Below are positions 1 through 11,575 of a stretch of DNA of 64,000 bases, in pieces. The notes below the pieces were generated by a model. The model was not told where the DNA came from and did no database searches. It saw only the letters and a list, made by a program, of their open reading frames with translations. Every line of letters starts with the position of its first letter. The stretch's first letter is position 1. A program made the translations under genes and the position numbers. Origin of the DNA: Dipteris shenzhenensis (Eukaryota > Polypodiophyta > Polypodiopsida > Gleicheniales); the NCBI GenBank assembly GCA_047967505.1, contig CM106538.1; one strand, written 5' to 3'.

Positions 1-510
1 TCTCATGAAAATGAATGGCCCTTAAGCCCTTAAGAAAATGAAAGGCCAATAGACCCCTTTCATTGATGAAAGGGGTCTATTGGCCTTTAATTTTCTTAAG
101 GGCTCTCATTAAAATTAAAGTTCACATTGATATTTGTAGAAATAATCATCCCTCTTCCATGATAAAGAACACCTTTGCTAGCAAGGGACCACCACATGTC
201 CTCAACCGACCCAAGTACTTAATGCTGGCACTCGTTTTTATTATTTCAAATCATTACAATCAATGCGTTTATTTTATTCACCATGACAAGATGACATACT
301 GGCTAGAGAAATGCTACCAAACTATGATGTTAATAGGAACCATGACTTATAATGATTATCATACGAATTCGATTGCTAATAAGTGATCATTTAATTAAAC
401 ATCATTACTGTGTGAAGTTGATAATTTTTCATAATTGTGAGGTTGATAATTTTACTGTGTGAGGTCGACATACAGTTAAATATCTTTTTGATTAATATTC
501 AATTAATGAT
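1..510. repeat. Foldback plus flank module, copy 1 of 3
   Basis: The first 110 bases hold an imperfect hairpin made of the unit GGCCAATAGACCCCTTT and its complement, separated by a short spacer, with TTAAGGGC stretches on both sides. About 390 bases of AT-rich DNA follow. The same block lies inverted at about 27700-28210 and 36730-37230. It borders the MULE in the first two places, so it is probably the outer part of that element or a repeat it often carries. I see no convincing gene; the open frame through it is broken differently in the other copies. Confidence 0.6.
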
Positions 511-850
511 AGAGGCCAATAGACCCCTTTTGGAGAAAATAATTAAATATAGAGGCCAATAGACCCCTTTCATCACCAAAAGGGGTCTATTACCCTCTAT
601 ATTTAATAAATGGTTCATGAAAGATAGAGGCCCATAGACCCCTTTTGTCAATGAAAGGGGTCGATTGGCCTCTACCTTTCATTAATAAATGATGAAAAAT
701 ACAGTCCAATAGACCCCTTTCATTGACAAAACAATCTTTTGATGAAAGGGGTCTATGGGCCTCTATCTTTCATAAATAATTGATGAAAGATAGAGTCCAA
801 TAGACCCCTTTCATCGATGAAATAGTCTTTTGGCATATTTTTAACATCAT
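511..850. repeat. Terminal inverted modules of MULE copy A
   Basis: Several copies of the module AGGGGTCTATTGGCCTCTAT occur here in both orientations, separated by short AT-rich spacers. The same cluster, inverted, lies at about 27330-27720 at the 5' side of MULE-B. Looser forms (gacccctttattcacaaaaggggtc and related) occur near 12790 and 13010 at the 3' side of MULE-B. Position and mirror arrangement suggest the complex terminal region of a MULE. An exact terminus or target duplication could not be fixed. Confidence 0.5.
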
Positions 851-1329
851 AATTTATATTCAAAAGGTTAGAGATGTGCTGACCAACCATTTCTTGTTCA
901 CCACAATTATAATTTATATCTATCTATCAACTTTAAAATACTTATATCAAATTGTCGGAATGAATATGTAGCAATAATGAAATGTCATTACTAGCAAGAA
1001 TGGCTTGCAATAGCTCCCATATGTGTCAAAGAAAGGCTGGGGATTAAAAGGTCTAAGAGTCCATGGTATTATAGTATTGTTGCTAACAAATGATGGCAAA
1101 AATTTACATCATGGTTCAGTACTATTGTCACACTTGTGTCGACTTTCACAAGATCAGACTTACAAAGTTGTGAGTATAAACAATGGGTAGTGTGTGCAAA
1201 GCATTTGTGAGAAACTTTTCTTGTGGCAGACTCTTGTTTCAAATGAGTTCTTGAAACGAACTCTCTGCTCTTGATCTCACCCTTTGGACTTCATCTCATT
1301 GAGTTGCACAACTCAACCATTCCGTTCTT
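851..1329 (+). other. MULE copy A leader region, non-coding
   Basis: This AT-rich stretch lies between the terminal modules and the first recognisable transposase codons. It matches, inverted, the stretch at about 26840-27330 upstream of MULE-B. No ORF is conserved between the two copies, so it is most likely promoter and leader of the element. Confidence 0.4.
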
Positions 1330-2995
1330 ATGGAATCTATCACAATTCAGAATGAGGATAGATCTTTGCATATGTTTGTTCGCACTTCCATAGGTAGAGG
1401 AGTGTTGTCAGAGATGGTGCTTGCTAGCCATTTTCAATTCACACTTGGGTCCATATCTGTCCATCAGCACTTTGGTGATAAGGGGTCTGATTTGACAATG
1501 GAGCTGCAATATGAAGTCCATGACGATGGATACAAAATGTTTCACCTTGATGTGCACTTTGGTGATATTTTCACCGTGAAGGGAGAAAGATTCAAGCTTG
1601 ATGACAATGAACTTCAGAAGACTCTAGTGCACTAAAACAAAAAAGATTTCTACTCTATTTGCAACAAAAATGATGAGGCAAGGAAACATGATTCAGCTAG
1701 CAACATTGAGAATGACAAACAACACAGTGTCATTGAGATTATTATGCAACTACCTATAAAGAACAGATTGCGTGAGGCCTATGAGAAGGTTGAAATGGAT
1801 GAGACCCAAGCCAACTGGAGAGCTGTACGTGCCACTTTCAATGGTGGCCCTGACAATATAATGGAAGGGAAAGAGTGTTATTGCCTTTTCCATTGGGAGC
1901 AAAGTCTTCATTCCCATGCAAAGGCATGTATAAAAGTTGGTAGCCAAGAGGAATTTAAAATCCGATGTAGACACTGGAAGGATGCCTCTACAAAGCAAGC
2001 TACAGAAGTCAAAATGAGAAGCCTAAGGGCATGGTGGAATGGAGGCCATGCAAGTGATTCAGACTTGCCATGGCTTGAAACTTGGTTTGCATGGTGGCAT
2101 GCTAGGATTTCCCATTGGGGCCACTACATTATAGAGGTTGGTTTTGTATTTTACTTGAATGTTTTTAAATCATGTTAATAATGTAATTTTGTCATTACAA
2201 TATCTTTGCATTAATGCTTGGTTTGCAGAGTATGTTAGATAACCAGAAGTACTAGATACCTCGAACAAATCTAGCAGAGTCTATTCATGGTAGTTGGAGG
2301 GCTGGATTGAACCATGTCAAATATGTTGGTCTCTACAATGTCTCTATTAGTGACCTCTCAAATGCAATTTTACAAAGCTCTAGATCTACATCTTTTTTGA
2401 AGGGCCAGTTTATCGGAAGTGGGCCGAGTCTAGAGACCTTGAGAAAAATATCTATCCAATCTCGGATTGACAGTAGTGCCAAAACAGTTGTTGATCTAAG
2501 AATTAATGTTGCAAAGGAAATGGGTGTTGTATCTGAAGTATGTTTTAATGATGGAGATGACAAGACTGTGCGAATGAAAAGGCCAAAGTCAATGCCTTTA
2601 AATATATGTGAGGATGATAGTCACCGCCCTGAGTACAGTTATGCAAATAAGAAAAGATACTCCATGTCTCCAAAATCTAGTACTAAATTTGCAACAGAGA
2701 GTTTTGAGGATGATGATTCCAAGAGTGTACAAGAATATGAAGTGCATGATGCAAATTGGGCATTGCAAAGAGCTCCTGTAACAAGCCAAGTCCATTGCTA
2801 GGCTTGGCTTGGACAAGGAGGAAAATGTAACAAGCTTGTCAGTATAAAGGACCGTGAAAATTGACATGGAGTTGTTGCACCATCATTATTTGGGAGGATT
2901 CAAACACCAATTGGAGTGCACTCCCAAATGATTTGGTTTTATAGAAATGATGTAACCCACACGTGGAAGCCATTAACTAGCATTACAGGTATTCC
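1330..2995 (+). pseudogene. MULE transposase, internally deleted copy A
   Basis: This is the relic of a Mutator-like transposase. Three blocks are visible: an N-terminal block from 1330, a block with FMADE/ANWR-type context (here DETQANWRAVRATFNGG) near 1800-2160, and a block starting LAESIHGSW near 2275-2800. MULE-B on the minus strand has the same blocks in order plus about 1.2 kb that is missing here; the deletion junction is near 1797-1801, between VEM and DE. Copy A also has a stop after LVH near 1633 where MULE-B reads LVHENKK. It ends abruptly at about 2995, where sequence of another repeat (X) begins. The SWIM finger of this family is absent here but present at 11390-11480. It cannot encode a functional protein. 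Confidence 0.75.
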
Positions 2996-3017
2996 ATCAG
3001 TGGTCATTTGCAAAGAT
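2996..3017 (+). other. Fragment of repeat X ending in GAT target duplication
   Basis: About 22 bases (cagtggtcatttgcaaagat) match 39314-39333 of repeat X exactly. They end in GAT immediately before the CACTA terminus at 3018. In the X copy at 39331 the GAT is followed directly by aaggattgtgaaag, and this continuation is found (one mismatch) beside the other CACTA end at 21468. This is therefore the left flank of the CACTA-1 insertion. Confidence 0.8.
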
Positions 3018-3215
3018 CACTACTACACACGCATCCTATTGCGACGTTTACGTACCGACGATTAGCGCCCGCTTAGCGTTAATCGTCGGTATAAAAATCG
3101 GGTTTCGTAAATCGTCGCTATAGAGCGACTTTTGCCAAAAGTCGCTATATAACGACTTTCTAAAGTCGCTATATAGCGACACTGAGACAAAATATTATAG
3201 CGACGTTTTTACAGA
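3018..3215. promoter_or_regulatory. CACTA-1 terminal and subterminal repeats, tnp2 side
   Basis: After the CACTA terminus come GCGACG/CGTCGG motifs and then three or four copies of GTCGCTATATAGCGAC, a perfect 16-bp palindrome, some with one mismatch. Subterminal arrays of short motifs are the binding sites of the TNPA-type protein in CACTA elements (established for maize Spm). Here the motif is palindromic, so each site reads identically on both strands. A long T tract follows near 3218. Confidence 0.75.
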
Positions 3216-3392
3216 GAGGTTTTTTTTTTTTTTTAGGCCTTAAAAATTAGTTTTTCCCAATGACAAAATTTTTTAAATTTTCATACATGTTTGAGCTCAT
3301 AGAGAATAAAAAAATGAGAGCATGTACATCAAGCCTTTGAAGCTCATATATTCATGTCCAAGTTTGAGATGAGAAAAATCAAATAAGAGCAT
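3216..3392. other. 3' untranslated or spacer DNA of tnp2
   Basis: AT-rich DNA between the subterminal cluster and the last codons of tnp2. No further motif was seen; it should carry the tnp2 polyadenylation region. Confidence 0.3.
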
Positions 3393-6300
3393 TTACATCA
3401 ACTGTTTCATCTTGAGCCAAGTCTGTTCACCTAAAAGTATTTGATCATCTTCTTCAATAAAGCTTAAGTGTGGTGATTGATCTTGATGATTGTTGTCTTC
3501 CTCATCAATATCGTGATCTCCATCCTGCTCCCGTGCGATGTCATTATGCGCATCTTCCTCTTGCCTCATATGGTGATCTACATCTTCTTCCCTAGATTCA
3601 TCAATTGGATCCGGCATTGGTAGTGGCATCTCCATATCCACATCTCGATCTTCAAAAATTTGCTCACTTCGTGGTGCAACTTGGATCACGTACCACCATC
3701 TTGGATCAGAACGATCCGGATGAAAAACCACCTATATTGAAGATGGGTGCCAAATGTCGTCAATTATATATATATCAATGGACTTTAAAAATGAAAGCTT
3801 CGACTAATTAAATCATTAGTATGCACCTACTCACAGTGCTCGGGAAGAGCAAAAGTATCACTTTCATCGGTCCAATGTTGGTGGAGTCTATTGCAAAGAG
3901 ACTGCTACTATCTTTTCTCACTGTCGCATGGGGACCGTTGTAAGTAGTTCTAAACCATTTTACATCAAGAATGAAAATAGTAAATCGTCTGAAATCAATT
4001 CCATAGATGTCGCGTATGGTTCCACAACAATAATCCAACTGTGAGGAGAGAAGATTGGTATCTGAAGCACTTGCTCGGCTATCTTGTGTGAAGTTAGCCA
4101 TGACTCCACAATCATACGTGACTCTCTTTGAATCGATGCATTCCACGTGAAAATGTCATCCATATGACCATAATGCACTGTACATTTTGTACTGTAAAAG
4201 AGCATCATTAAAACAATGAAGATGCACCTATTTTATAGAATATATTGCCACAAATAATTACTTAATTATGTCAAGAGATAAGAAACTTACATGCACCATA
4301 CATCCAGATGATAACTCCCGCTCGCGCTCGTTTATTGTCTCTCCATCACATTCGGCTTTACGTACAGCCAGTTGTAGCCAATCAAGTGACATGTGAGTAG
4401 GGAGAAGAGCCAGATCTCGTGGATATGGTTGTGATCGCCTGTACATTACTCTGAATCTCGTCCTTGCATTTATTCTTTCTGCTTTGGCCACTTTATATCT
4501 CTCGATCCACTTCTGCATCTCAGGGCTATTGAGGATACAAAACTTATTCAATTTCTATGATTTGCTCTTCGCTCATCTTTCTTTCAATCCCTTTTCCTTG
4601 GGGGACCTCGCCAATGATGCGATCATCATCCTTGTTGTGCCAAGCTTGCGGCATATCAGGATCCGTGGATGCAAGAAACTCTATGATATATACTAATGAC
4701 TCTTGCACAAGCCATCCCTCTGCCATGCTTGCTTCTGGTCTTGCTCTTTGTCTTACAAACCCCTTTAAAGTTTTCATAAACCGCTCGAGAAAAAACATCT
4801 ATCGATTATGAACGGTACCTGCTATAGCCACCTCATCAACTATGTGCACAAGCAAGTGGACTTGAGTTGTCATAATGCTTGAGGGAAAGTGCTTCTCAAG
4901 CAAGCATACGGCTTCGATGGATTGCACCCTAGCCTTCTCAATGCTCGATATAGAGATCTCTTTTTGAGATATCCACCTATTTCACATGTCCATGCATATG
5001 TAAGATATTTGAGATATCCACCTATTTCACATGTCCATGAAGAAAATACATAATGCGAATTGATAGTAAGCATACCTCACAATACCACAGATCTTGAATA
5101 TAGCATTTCTAACATCTTCTTGTAAGCACCCTTTTATTGTAATTGGAAGGATGAACTATCAAAGCAACAATGAAGTCATGTCAACAATATAACATAATAA
5201 TAATTACGCTAACGCATCACTATTATCGGTACACTAATTCTACTTAGAATACCTGTAAGACCTTGTGCCAATCATGGGACTTGAGGCCACTAAGCTTATT
5301 GTCCTTTGAAAATTCTCCTTTCAAGCAATGCATGTACCCTGTCGGTGTTTGAAAAGAGGCAATGTCTGCCTTGATCGCTGCCTCCTCCCTCGTAGAGAGG
5401 ATCCACGTTGCTTTCGGGGGAACAACTTTTCCCGAAGCATGCACTTGGGGCCACAAACGAGACATCCTATTCATAGCACGCAAGTCTTCTCGCACTCATC
5501 TCGAGTCCTTGGAACCAACCAAGTGTGCCCAAATGGTAGCCCCCACATTCTTGAAGATATGCATGTGATCCAAGAGATGATTGATTTGTAACTGACCCCA
5601 ATAAGGAAGCTCGTGAAAGATCGATAGCCTCTTCATACCAAGAGGAGGTTCCTCTCCATTCACCCTCCAAGCTTGAATCCAATCACTTGCTTTCAAATAT
5701 GATGGTGGTGGATCAAGCTGACCTCCATGTGCGAGATGGTCGAGCGGAAGGTATCGAGCATGATCTTCATAAACATTTTTCCTCATATGTTTCGAGTAGC
5801 GTGCAAGCGATTTCAGAGCGGGTCCACAAACAGGACAAGCATGGTACCCACTTGTAACAAGTCCTACACGTGTGCATGAATATGTTAGTACAAGACATGC
5901 ATGCAAAAGAGAGTAAAAAAAGCATAATCCCTCATTGTACATGTAAAGACATAACCACGTACCTGCGCACTCTCCATATCCTGGGTAGTCATGCATGGTC
6001 CACATCAAGATACCCCTGACCAAAATATCATTGGTATGCCTAGGAGCTCTGGAAATATCAAAGACCTGCACTCCTCTCCATAATATCTGTAACTCCTCTA
6101 TCAAAGGTGCCATCTACACGTCCATGTTTTTTGCCTTGTACTTTCCTGGCACAAGTAGTGCAAGCATGAGGTGTCCCTTTTTTATTGTTAGCCATGGTGG
6201 GATATTGTAATTCACCACGACTATGGGCCATGTCGACCAAGATGTCGAGCGTAACCCGAAAGGATTCACGCCGTCCATGGCTAGCCCAAGATGTAAGTTG

Positions 6301-7357
6301 CGTGGCTCTCTCGCAAAGTCCGGCCACTGATTATCTATGTGCTTCCAAGGTGCACAATCTGCTGGAATCCTCAATGTGTGATCAGTGGACCGATGAGATG
6401 CATGCCATGTCATCAACTCCGCTATGGATTTGCATCGAAACATGTGTTGTATTCTTGCAATGATGGGAAAGTGTCTTAAGACCTTTACCGATATCCGCTC
6501 ACCCTACAAGTCATCTCTATATCGTTATTCCCCACACTTTGGACAACTAGCCAAATCTCCATGCTCACGACGAAAGAGAATACAATCATTACGGCAAGCA
6601 TGGATGGTATCATAATCCATACCCACCATTTTTAGCATCTTTTTCGCTTCATCTCTTGATGCGGGCATGGTATTTGGTGCAGGCAACATCTTCTGAAGCA
6701 ACCTATAACAAAGACACTATCCAAATGATGATTCTCAAAACAAACAATATCCAAATAATGAGTCAAATTAATGCAAGGGCTAGCCTCATTAAGGCCGAGA
6801 CACTTGTATCCGACCACCCATACTGTACTTGTAGATTCAAGATTGAGAGACAAGCACATAGTTTAGACATCCTAGCACCCTCGTACAATTGTGTTGATTG
6901 CAACTCTCGCATTTTGACCTCAGACTCTGACATCACGTGTACGTGGGATGTAGTGCCCCTAAAAATGGAATCCATCATGTCGACCATACCCTCGTCGGCA
7001 TCCGGGAGACTATAGTTTTGTTGAAAGTGAGAAGGTATATGTGTACCTTCGTCACCCTCCTCATCCTGTCATAAGCTCATTCGTGTAAATATAAGATCTT
7101 CTATTTCCTGGTATACAATAAGATTGCGAACTTAAATAGCTTTGACTTACCGATGATCCATCAACATGTGCAATACCAACAGAGGGTACTGGTTCCGGCT
7201 CCTCCCCATACATCCGCAAGTAGCGCATGATAATATGACATTGATGTCGTACTTCTCGCTTGCAATGAGTGCAATGATAGTATAACCTCTCCGTAAGCCA
7301 CTTCGTGCTCCCGGGCGTTGGCGCATCATCGGATGAGCTTCCACTCATCCCTTCCAT
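3393..7357 (-). pseudogene. CACTA tnp2-type transposase, decayed
   Basis: Translated pieces in order are: an N-terminal Cys-rich domain (YHCTHCKREVRHQCH at 7300-7240, transposase-associated type), an LYEGARMSKLCACLS block (6880-6850), a CPKCGE zinc-like knuckle near 6530, the Tnp2 core (LGLAMDGVNPFGL and ILMWTMHDYPGYGEC, 6320-5980), a GYHACPVCG block after a ~100-bp intron (5860-5790), DUF4218 (LLVHIVDEVAIAGTVHNRW, about 4860-4800), DUF4216 (SSQLDYCCGTIRDIYGIDF region, 4060-3990) and an acidic tail (3600-3420). Stops at 6525 (CAA to TAA), 6504 (CAG to TAG) and about 5500 (GGA to TGA) are sense codons in CACTA-2. Exon edges are only approximate. The family catalyses cut-and-paste transposition in the nucleus; this copy cannot. 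Confidence 0.85.
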
Positions 7358-7379
7358 CTACACTTATAAAATCACAACA

Positions 7380-7690
7380 TAAGCATGAAGAGGAGATATT
7401 GACAATTATAAGCATAGCATGTTTAATTTGAGCTTCTCTTGAGGCCATATAAAAAGAATGACGTCGCTATATAGTAAGGATTGAAACAAAAAATCCTATA
7501 TAGTAAGGCTATATAGTAAAAGGAGATATTGACAATTATAAGCATAGCATGTTTGAGCTTCACTTGAGGCCATATAAAAAAAATGAACAGTAAGCATCGC
7601 TATATAGCGACGCTCTGCTCCGTCGCTATATAGCGACGAATAAGCGTCGCTATATAGCAACGCTGTGGGTTAAAACCCGAAATGCCGAAA
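7380..7690 (-). promoter_or_regulatory. tnp2 upstream region with internal palindromes and a direct repeat
   Basis: Just upstream of tnp2 lie five or six GTCGCTATATAGCGAC-like sites (7461-7660), the same palindrome found at the element ends. A ~63-bp block beginning GGAGATATTGACAATTATAA occurs twice (about 7389-7452 and 7521-7582). The region is conserved, inverted, at 60060-60400 in CACTA-2. In Spm the TNPA protein binds similar sites near the promoter and regulates it, so autoregulation is a reasonable inference. A small nested element is the alternative. Confidence 0.6.
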
Positions 7691-8351
7691 CGCGCGGCGT
7701 TTTGCTCAATCCATTCCCTAATCTCTCAAGAAAGCAACCCAAAATCTCCTCCCACCTATTTTCGACGACCTTCCATCTATTCCAAGAAACCTCCCACTCT
7801 ATTTTCCACTCCTCACCCTTCTCCTACCTCTTGTACTCCCTCTCTCTCCTTTTCCCTCTTTGGTTTCCTGAAAGAAAGTTCTTCAAGAGGTGAGTTTGTT
7901 TCAATAATGTAGGTTGTTTGTTTGTTAGCTTTGGTTTTGTGAGTGTTTCTACTTGTATTACTAAACCTGTAAACTAGTTTTCATGCTTGATTTGAAAGGA
8001 TTGAAACAAAAAATGAGATTTCAAGAAAGAAAGAAAGAAAACTCACCTCTTTTTTCTGTATTTCTCTTCCTTCTCTTTCTCCTTGTCTCCTCAATCTCCT
8101 CCTTTAATCGTTGTCTCCTCAATCTCCTCCCTTCAAGAAGTTGCTTTTGTAATCTCCTCTTTCCACTAACATCTTATTTGAAAAAATGGGTTGTTTTCTC
8201 TCTTTTGTAGGGCCAGTCCACTACACCGAGCGGGACATACTCTCTCTTTTGCAGGGCCAGTCCACTACACCGAGCGGGAAATACTTTTATAGGTAAGTGC
8301 TTCCTCTTCTTTCCATTTATTATTTTTGTTATTTGCATTGGCCTGCAGCTA
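7691..8351 (-). other. Pyrimidine-rich leader of CACTA-1 with a 45-bp tandem repeat
   Basis: The stretch is CT-rich on the plus strand and conserved in CACTA-2 (59370-60060). A ~45-bp unit containing GGGCCAGTCCACTACACC occurs twice in tandem at about 8195-8285, and likewise at about 59466-59550. The open frames differ between copies and look accidental. It lies between tnp2 and the minisatellite, so it is probably far-upstream promoter or leader DNA. Confidence 0.45.
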
Positions 8352-10797
8352 GTGCATGAGCATAAGCTCCTTCTCTTTTTTCGCATGAGCATAAGCATGA
8401 GCTTATGCTCATGCATGAGCATGAGATTATGCTTAAGTTTCCACATAAGCTTATGCTTATGCATGAGCTTATGCGGAAATAGAGAATGAGAGAAGCTTAT
8501 GCTTCTCTCATTCTCTATTTCCGCATAAGCTCCTTCTCTTTTTCCGCATAAGATCCTCTTTCTCTTTTTATGCATAAGCTCCTTCTCTTTTTCCGCATGA
8601 GCATAAGCATGTGCTTATGCTTATGCTTATGCTTAAGCATAAGCATAAGCATAAGCTCATGCTTATGCTCATGCATGAGCATGAGCTTATGATTAAGTTT
8701 CCGCATAAGCTTATGCTTATGCATGAGCTTATGCGCAAATAGAGAATGAGAGAAGCTTATGCTTCTCTCATTCTCTATTTCCGCATAAGCTCCTTCTCTT
8801 TTTCCGCATAAGCTCCTCTTTCTCTTTTTATGCATAAGCTTCTTCTCTCTTTCCGCATGAGCATAAGCATAAGCTTATGCGGAAACTTAAGCATAAGCTC
8901 ATGCTCATGCTCATGCATGAGCATGAGCTTATGCTTAAGTTTCCGCATAAGCTTATGCTTATGCATGAGCTTATGTGGAAATAGAGAATGAGAGAAGCTT
9001 ATGCTTCTCTCATTCTCTATTTCCGCATAAGCTCCTTCTCCTTTTTCGCATAAGCTCCTCTTTCTCTTTTTATGCATAAGCTCCTTCTCTTTTTTCGCAT
9101 GAGCATAAGCTCATGCTTATGCTCATGCATGAGCATGAGCTTATGCTTAAGTTTCCGCATAAGCTTATGCTCGTGCATGAGCTTATGTGGAAATAGAGAA
9201 TGAGAGAAGCTTATGCTTCTCTCATTCTCTATTTCCGCATAAGCTCCTTCTCTTTTTTCGCATAAGCTCCTCTTTCTCTTTTTATGCATAAGCTCCTTCT
9301 CTCTTTCCGCATGAGCATAAGCATGAGCTTATGCTCATGCATGAGCATGAGCTTATGCTTAAGTTTCTGCATAAGCTTATGCTTATGCATGAGCTTATGC
9401 AGAAATAGAGAATGAGAGAATCTTATGCTTCTCTCATTCTCTATTTTCGCATAAGCTCCTTCTCTTTTTCCGCATAAGCTCCTCTTTCTCTTTTTATGCA
9501 TAAGCTCCTTCTCTCTTTCCGCATGAGCATAAGCATGAGCTTATGCTCATGCATGAGCATGAGCTTATGCTTAAGTTTTCGCATAAGCTTATGCTTATGC
9601 ATGAGCTTATGCGGAAATAGAGAATGAGAGAAGCTTATGCTTCTCTCATTCTCTATTTCCGCATAAGCTCCTTCTCTTTTTATGCATAAGCTCCTTCTCT
9701 TTTTCCGCATGAGCATGAGCTTATGCTTAAGTTTACGCATAAGCTTATGCTTATGCATGAGCTTATGCGAAAATAGAGAATGAGAGAAGCTTATGCTTCT
9801 CTCATTCTCTATTTCCGCATAAGCTCCTTCTCTTTTTATGCATAAGCTCCTTCTCTTTTTCCGCATGAGCATAAGCACGAGCTTATGCTCATGCATGAGC
9901 ACGAGCTTATGCTTATGCTCATGTGGAAATAGAGAAGGAGCTTATGCGAAAATAGAGAATGAGTTTCCGCATAAGCTTCTCTCCTTCTCTTTTTCTGCAT
10001 AAGCTCCTCTTTCTCTTTTTATGCATAAGCTCCTTCTCTTTTTCCGCATGAGCATAAGCATGAGCTTATGCTTATGCTTATGCTTATGCTTATGCTCATG
10101 CGGAAATAGAGAAGGAGCTTATGCGGAAATAGAGAATGAGTTTCCGCATAAGCTTCTCTCCTTCTCTTTTTCCGCATAAGCTCCTCTTTCTCTTTTTATG
10201 CATAAGCTCCTTCTCTTTTTTCGCATGAGCATAAGCATGAGCTTATGCTTATGCTTATGCTTAAGCATAAGCATAAGCATAAGCTCATGCTTATGCTCAT
10301 GCATGAGCATGAGCTATTGCTTAAGTTTCCGCATAAGCTATGCTTATGCATGAGCTTATGCGGAAATAGAGAATGAGCTTATGCTTCTCTCATTCTCTAT
10401 TTTTGCATAAGCTCACGTATAAGCATGAGCTTATGCGGAAACATGAGCATAAGCTCATGCTCATCATAAGCTCATGCGGAAAAAGAGAAGGAGCTTATGC
10501 GGAAATAGAGAATGAGTTTCCACATAAGCTTCTCTCCTTCTCTTTTTCCGCATAAGCTCATGCGGAAATAGAGCATGAGCTTATGCATGAGCTTATGCGG
10601 AAATAAAGCATGAGCTTATGCATGAGCTTATGCGGAAATAGAGAATGAGAGAAGCTTATGCGGAAACTCATTCTCTATTTCCGCATAAGCTCCTTCTCTT
10701 TTTCCGCATGAGCTTATGCTTATGCTCATGAGTGAGCATGAGCTTATGCTCATGCTTCTGCATAAGCTCATGCTTATGCATGAGCTTATGCGGAAAT
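8352..10797. repeat. Palindromic minisatellite of CACTA-1, left piece
   Basis: The array is built from hexamers AAGCAT/GAGCAT and their complements (AGCTTATGCTCATGC and so on), interrupted by a repeating hairpin. In one example arms of 23 bases (8473-8495 and 8502-8524, starting GCGGAAATAGAG) flank a 6-base loop. The larger unit recurs every 212-260 bp (for example 8515, 8775, 9017, 9229, 9441). Long open frames exist on both strands because the base unit is a multiple of three. The array ends abruptly at 10797, where MULE sequence begins. Confidence 0.9.
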
Positions 10798-11575
10798 CAA
10801 GCCAAGTCCATTGCTAGGCTTGGCTTGGACAAGGAGGAAAATGTAACAAGCTTGTCAATATAAAGGATCATGAGAATCGACGTGGAGTTGTTGCACTATC
10901 ATTATTTGGGAGGATTCAAACACCAATTGGAGTGTGCTCCCAAATGATTTGGTTTTGTGGAAATAATGTAACCCACACGTGGAAGCCATCAACTAGCATT
11001 ACAAGTATTCGAGGACCATCACCAGGAAGGTGGAAGGTTCAATCAAGAACATCCTTAACAAGTGTAGAGATTGCCAGGTTGACAAGCTCGGGGTTTGTCA
11101 TATTAGGAGTGTCAACTCCGATGGTGGGTGCAAGTTGTGCTTCACCAATTCAAGCCCATAATGAAACAATAGTATTGTGTGAAGATCGACCTTGGCGTCG
11201 AGATGGCAAAGCAATCAGATGGCGAAACAAAATCTCCAAAGAAATGGAAGATAGAATTCAGAGGTCATTGGTCATGAAATGCATTGTTAAGGATGCAACA
11301 GTCATGAAAGCTATGGAGCATGTTGAGTTCATTGTTTCTACAGAAGGATCGATGCAAAAAGGTATTGAATACAAGGTTGACATTTCTCCATTTCCTTCTT
11401 GCAATTGTGAAGACTTCACTGGATGATCATGCAAATTGGATGCCTATATTCCATGCAAACATATTTATTACATCTTCCTTTCATACCTTGGATTGGATAG
11501 CAAAAATAATATGTTTGTTCACCAAGCCACCTTGAGTAAAAAAGAGATATTCCAGGCATTGTCCCACATGCCTTG
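10798..11575 (+). pseudogene. MULE-B transposase C-terminus with zinc knuckle and SWIM finger
   Basis: In one frame, around 11055-11135, there is a Cys-rich stretch (CRDCQVDKLGVCH ... CKLC) typical of zinc ribbons. In another frame, from about 11160, there is a helical stretch and then a SWIM motif: CNCEDF, a stop at 11424-11426, SCKLDAYIPCKHIYYIF. Cys-x-Cys ... Cys-x-His is the SWIM zinc-binding signature found at the C-terminus of many MULE transposases. The frame change and the TGA inside the finger show that the copy is dead. The first ~210 bases duplicate 2785-2995. Confidence 0.75.

Larger units (their letters stand above)
3018..10797 (-). mobile_element. CACTA-1 (En/Spm superfamily), left part
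   Basis: The element begins CACTACTACACACGC at 3018 after the GAT duplication. It contains in order a subterminal palindrome cluster, a tnp2-type transposase gene on the minus strand, a second palindrome cluster upstream of that gene, a pyrimidine-rich leader, and a palindromic minisatellite cut off at about 10797. The missing remainder is at 21469-24185 in the opposite orientation. Together the two parts make about 10.5 kb. The order and content match CACTA-2 (52310 to window end). Strand is given for tnp2. Confidence 0.85.

Noticed and set aside
8352-10797. Series of His/Met/Lys-rich ORFs (HKLMHKHKLM...) that look like metal-binding peptides
   Set aside because: They arise from a hexamer repeat that has no stop in several frames on both strands; no start context, no conservation beyond the repeat itself.
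8352-10797. CRISPR-like array
   Set aside because: Repeats are palindromic hexamers without unique spacers of constant length, and the genome is a plant's.
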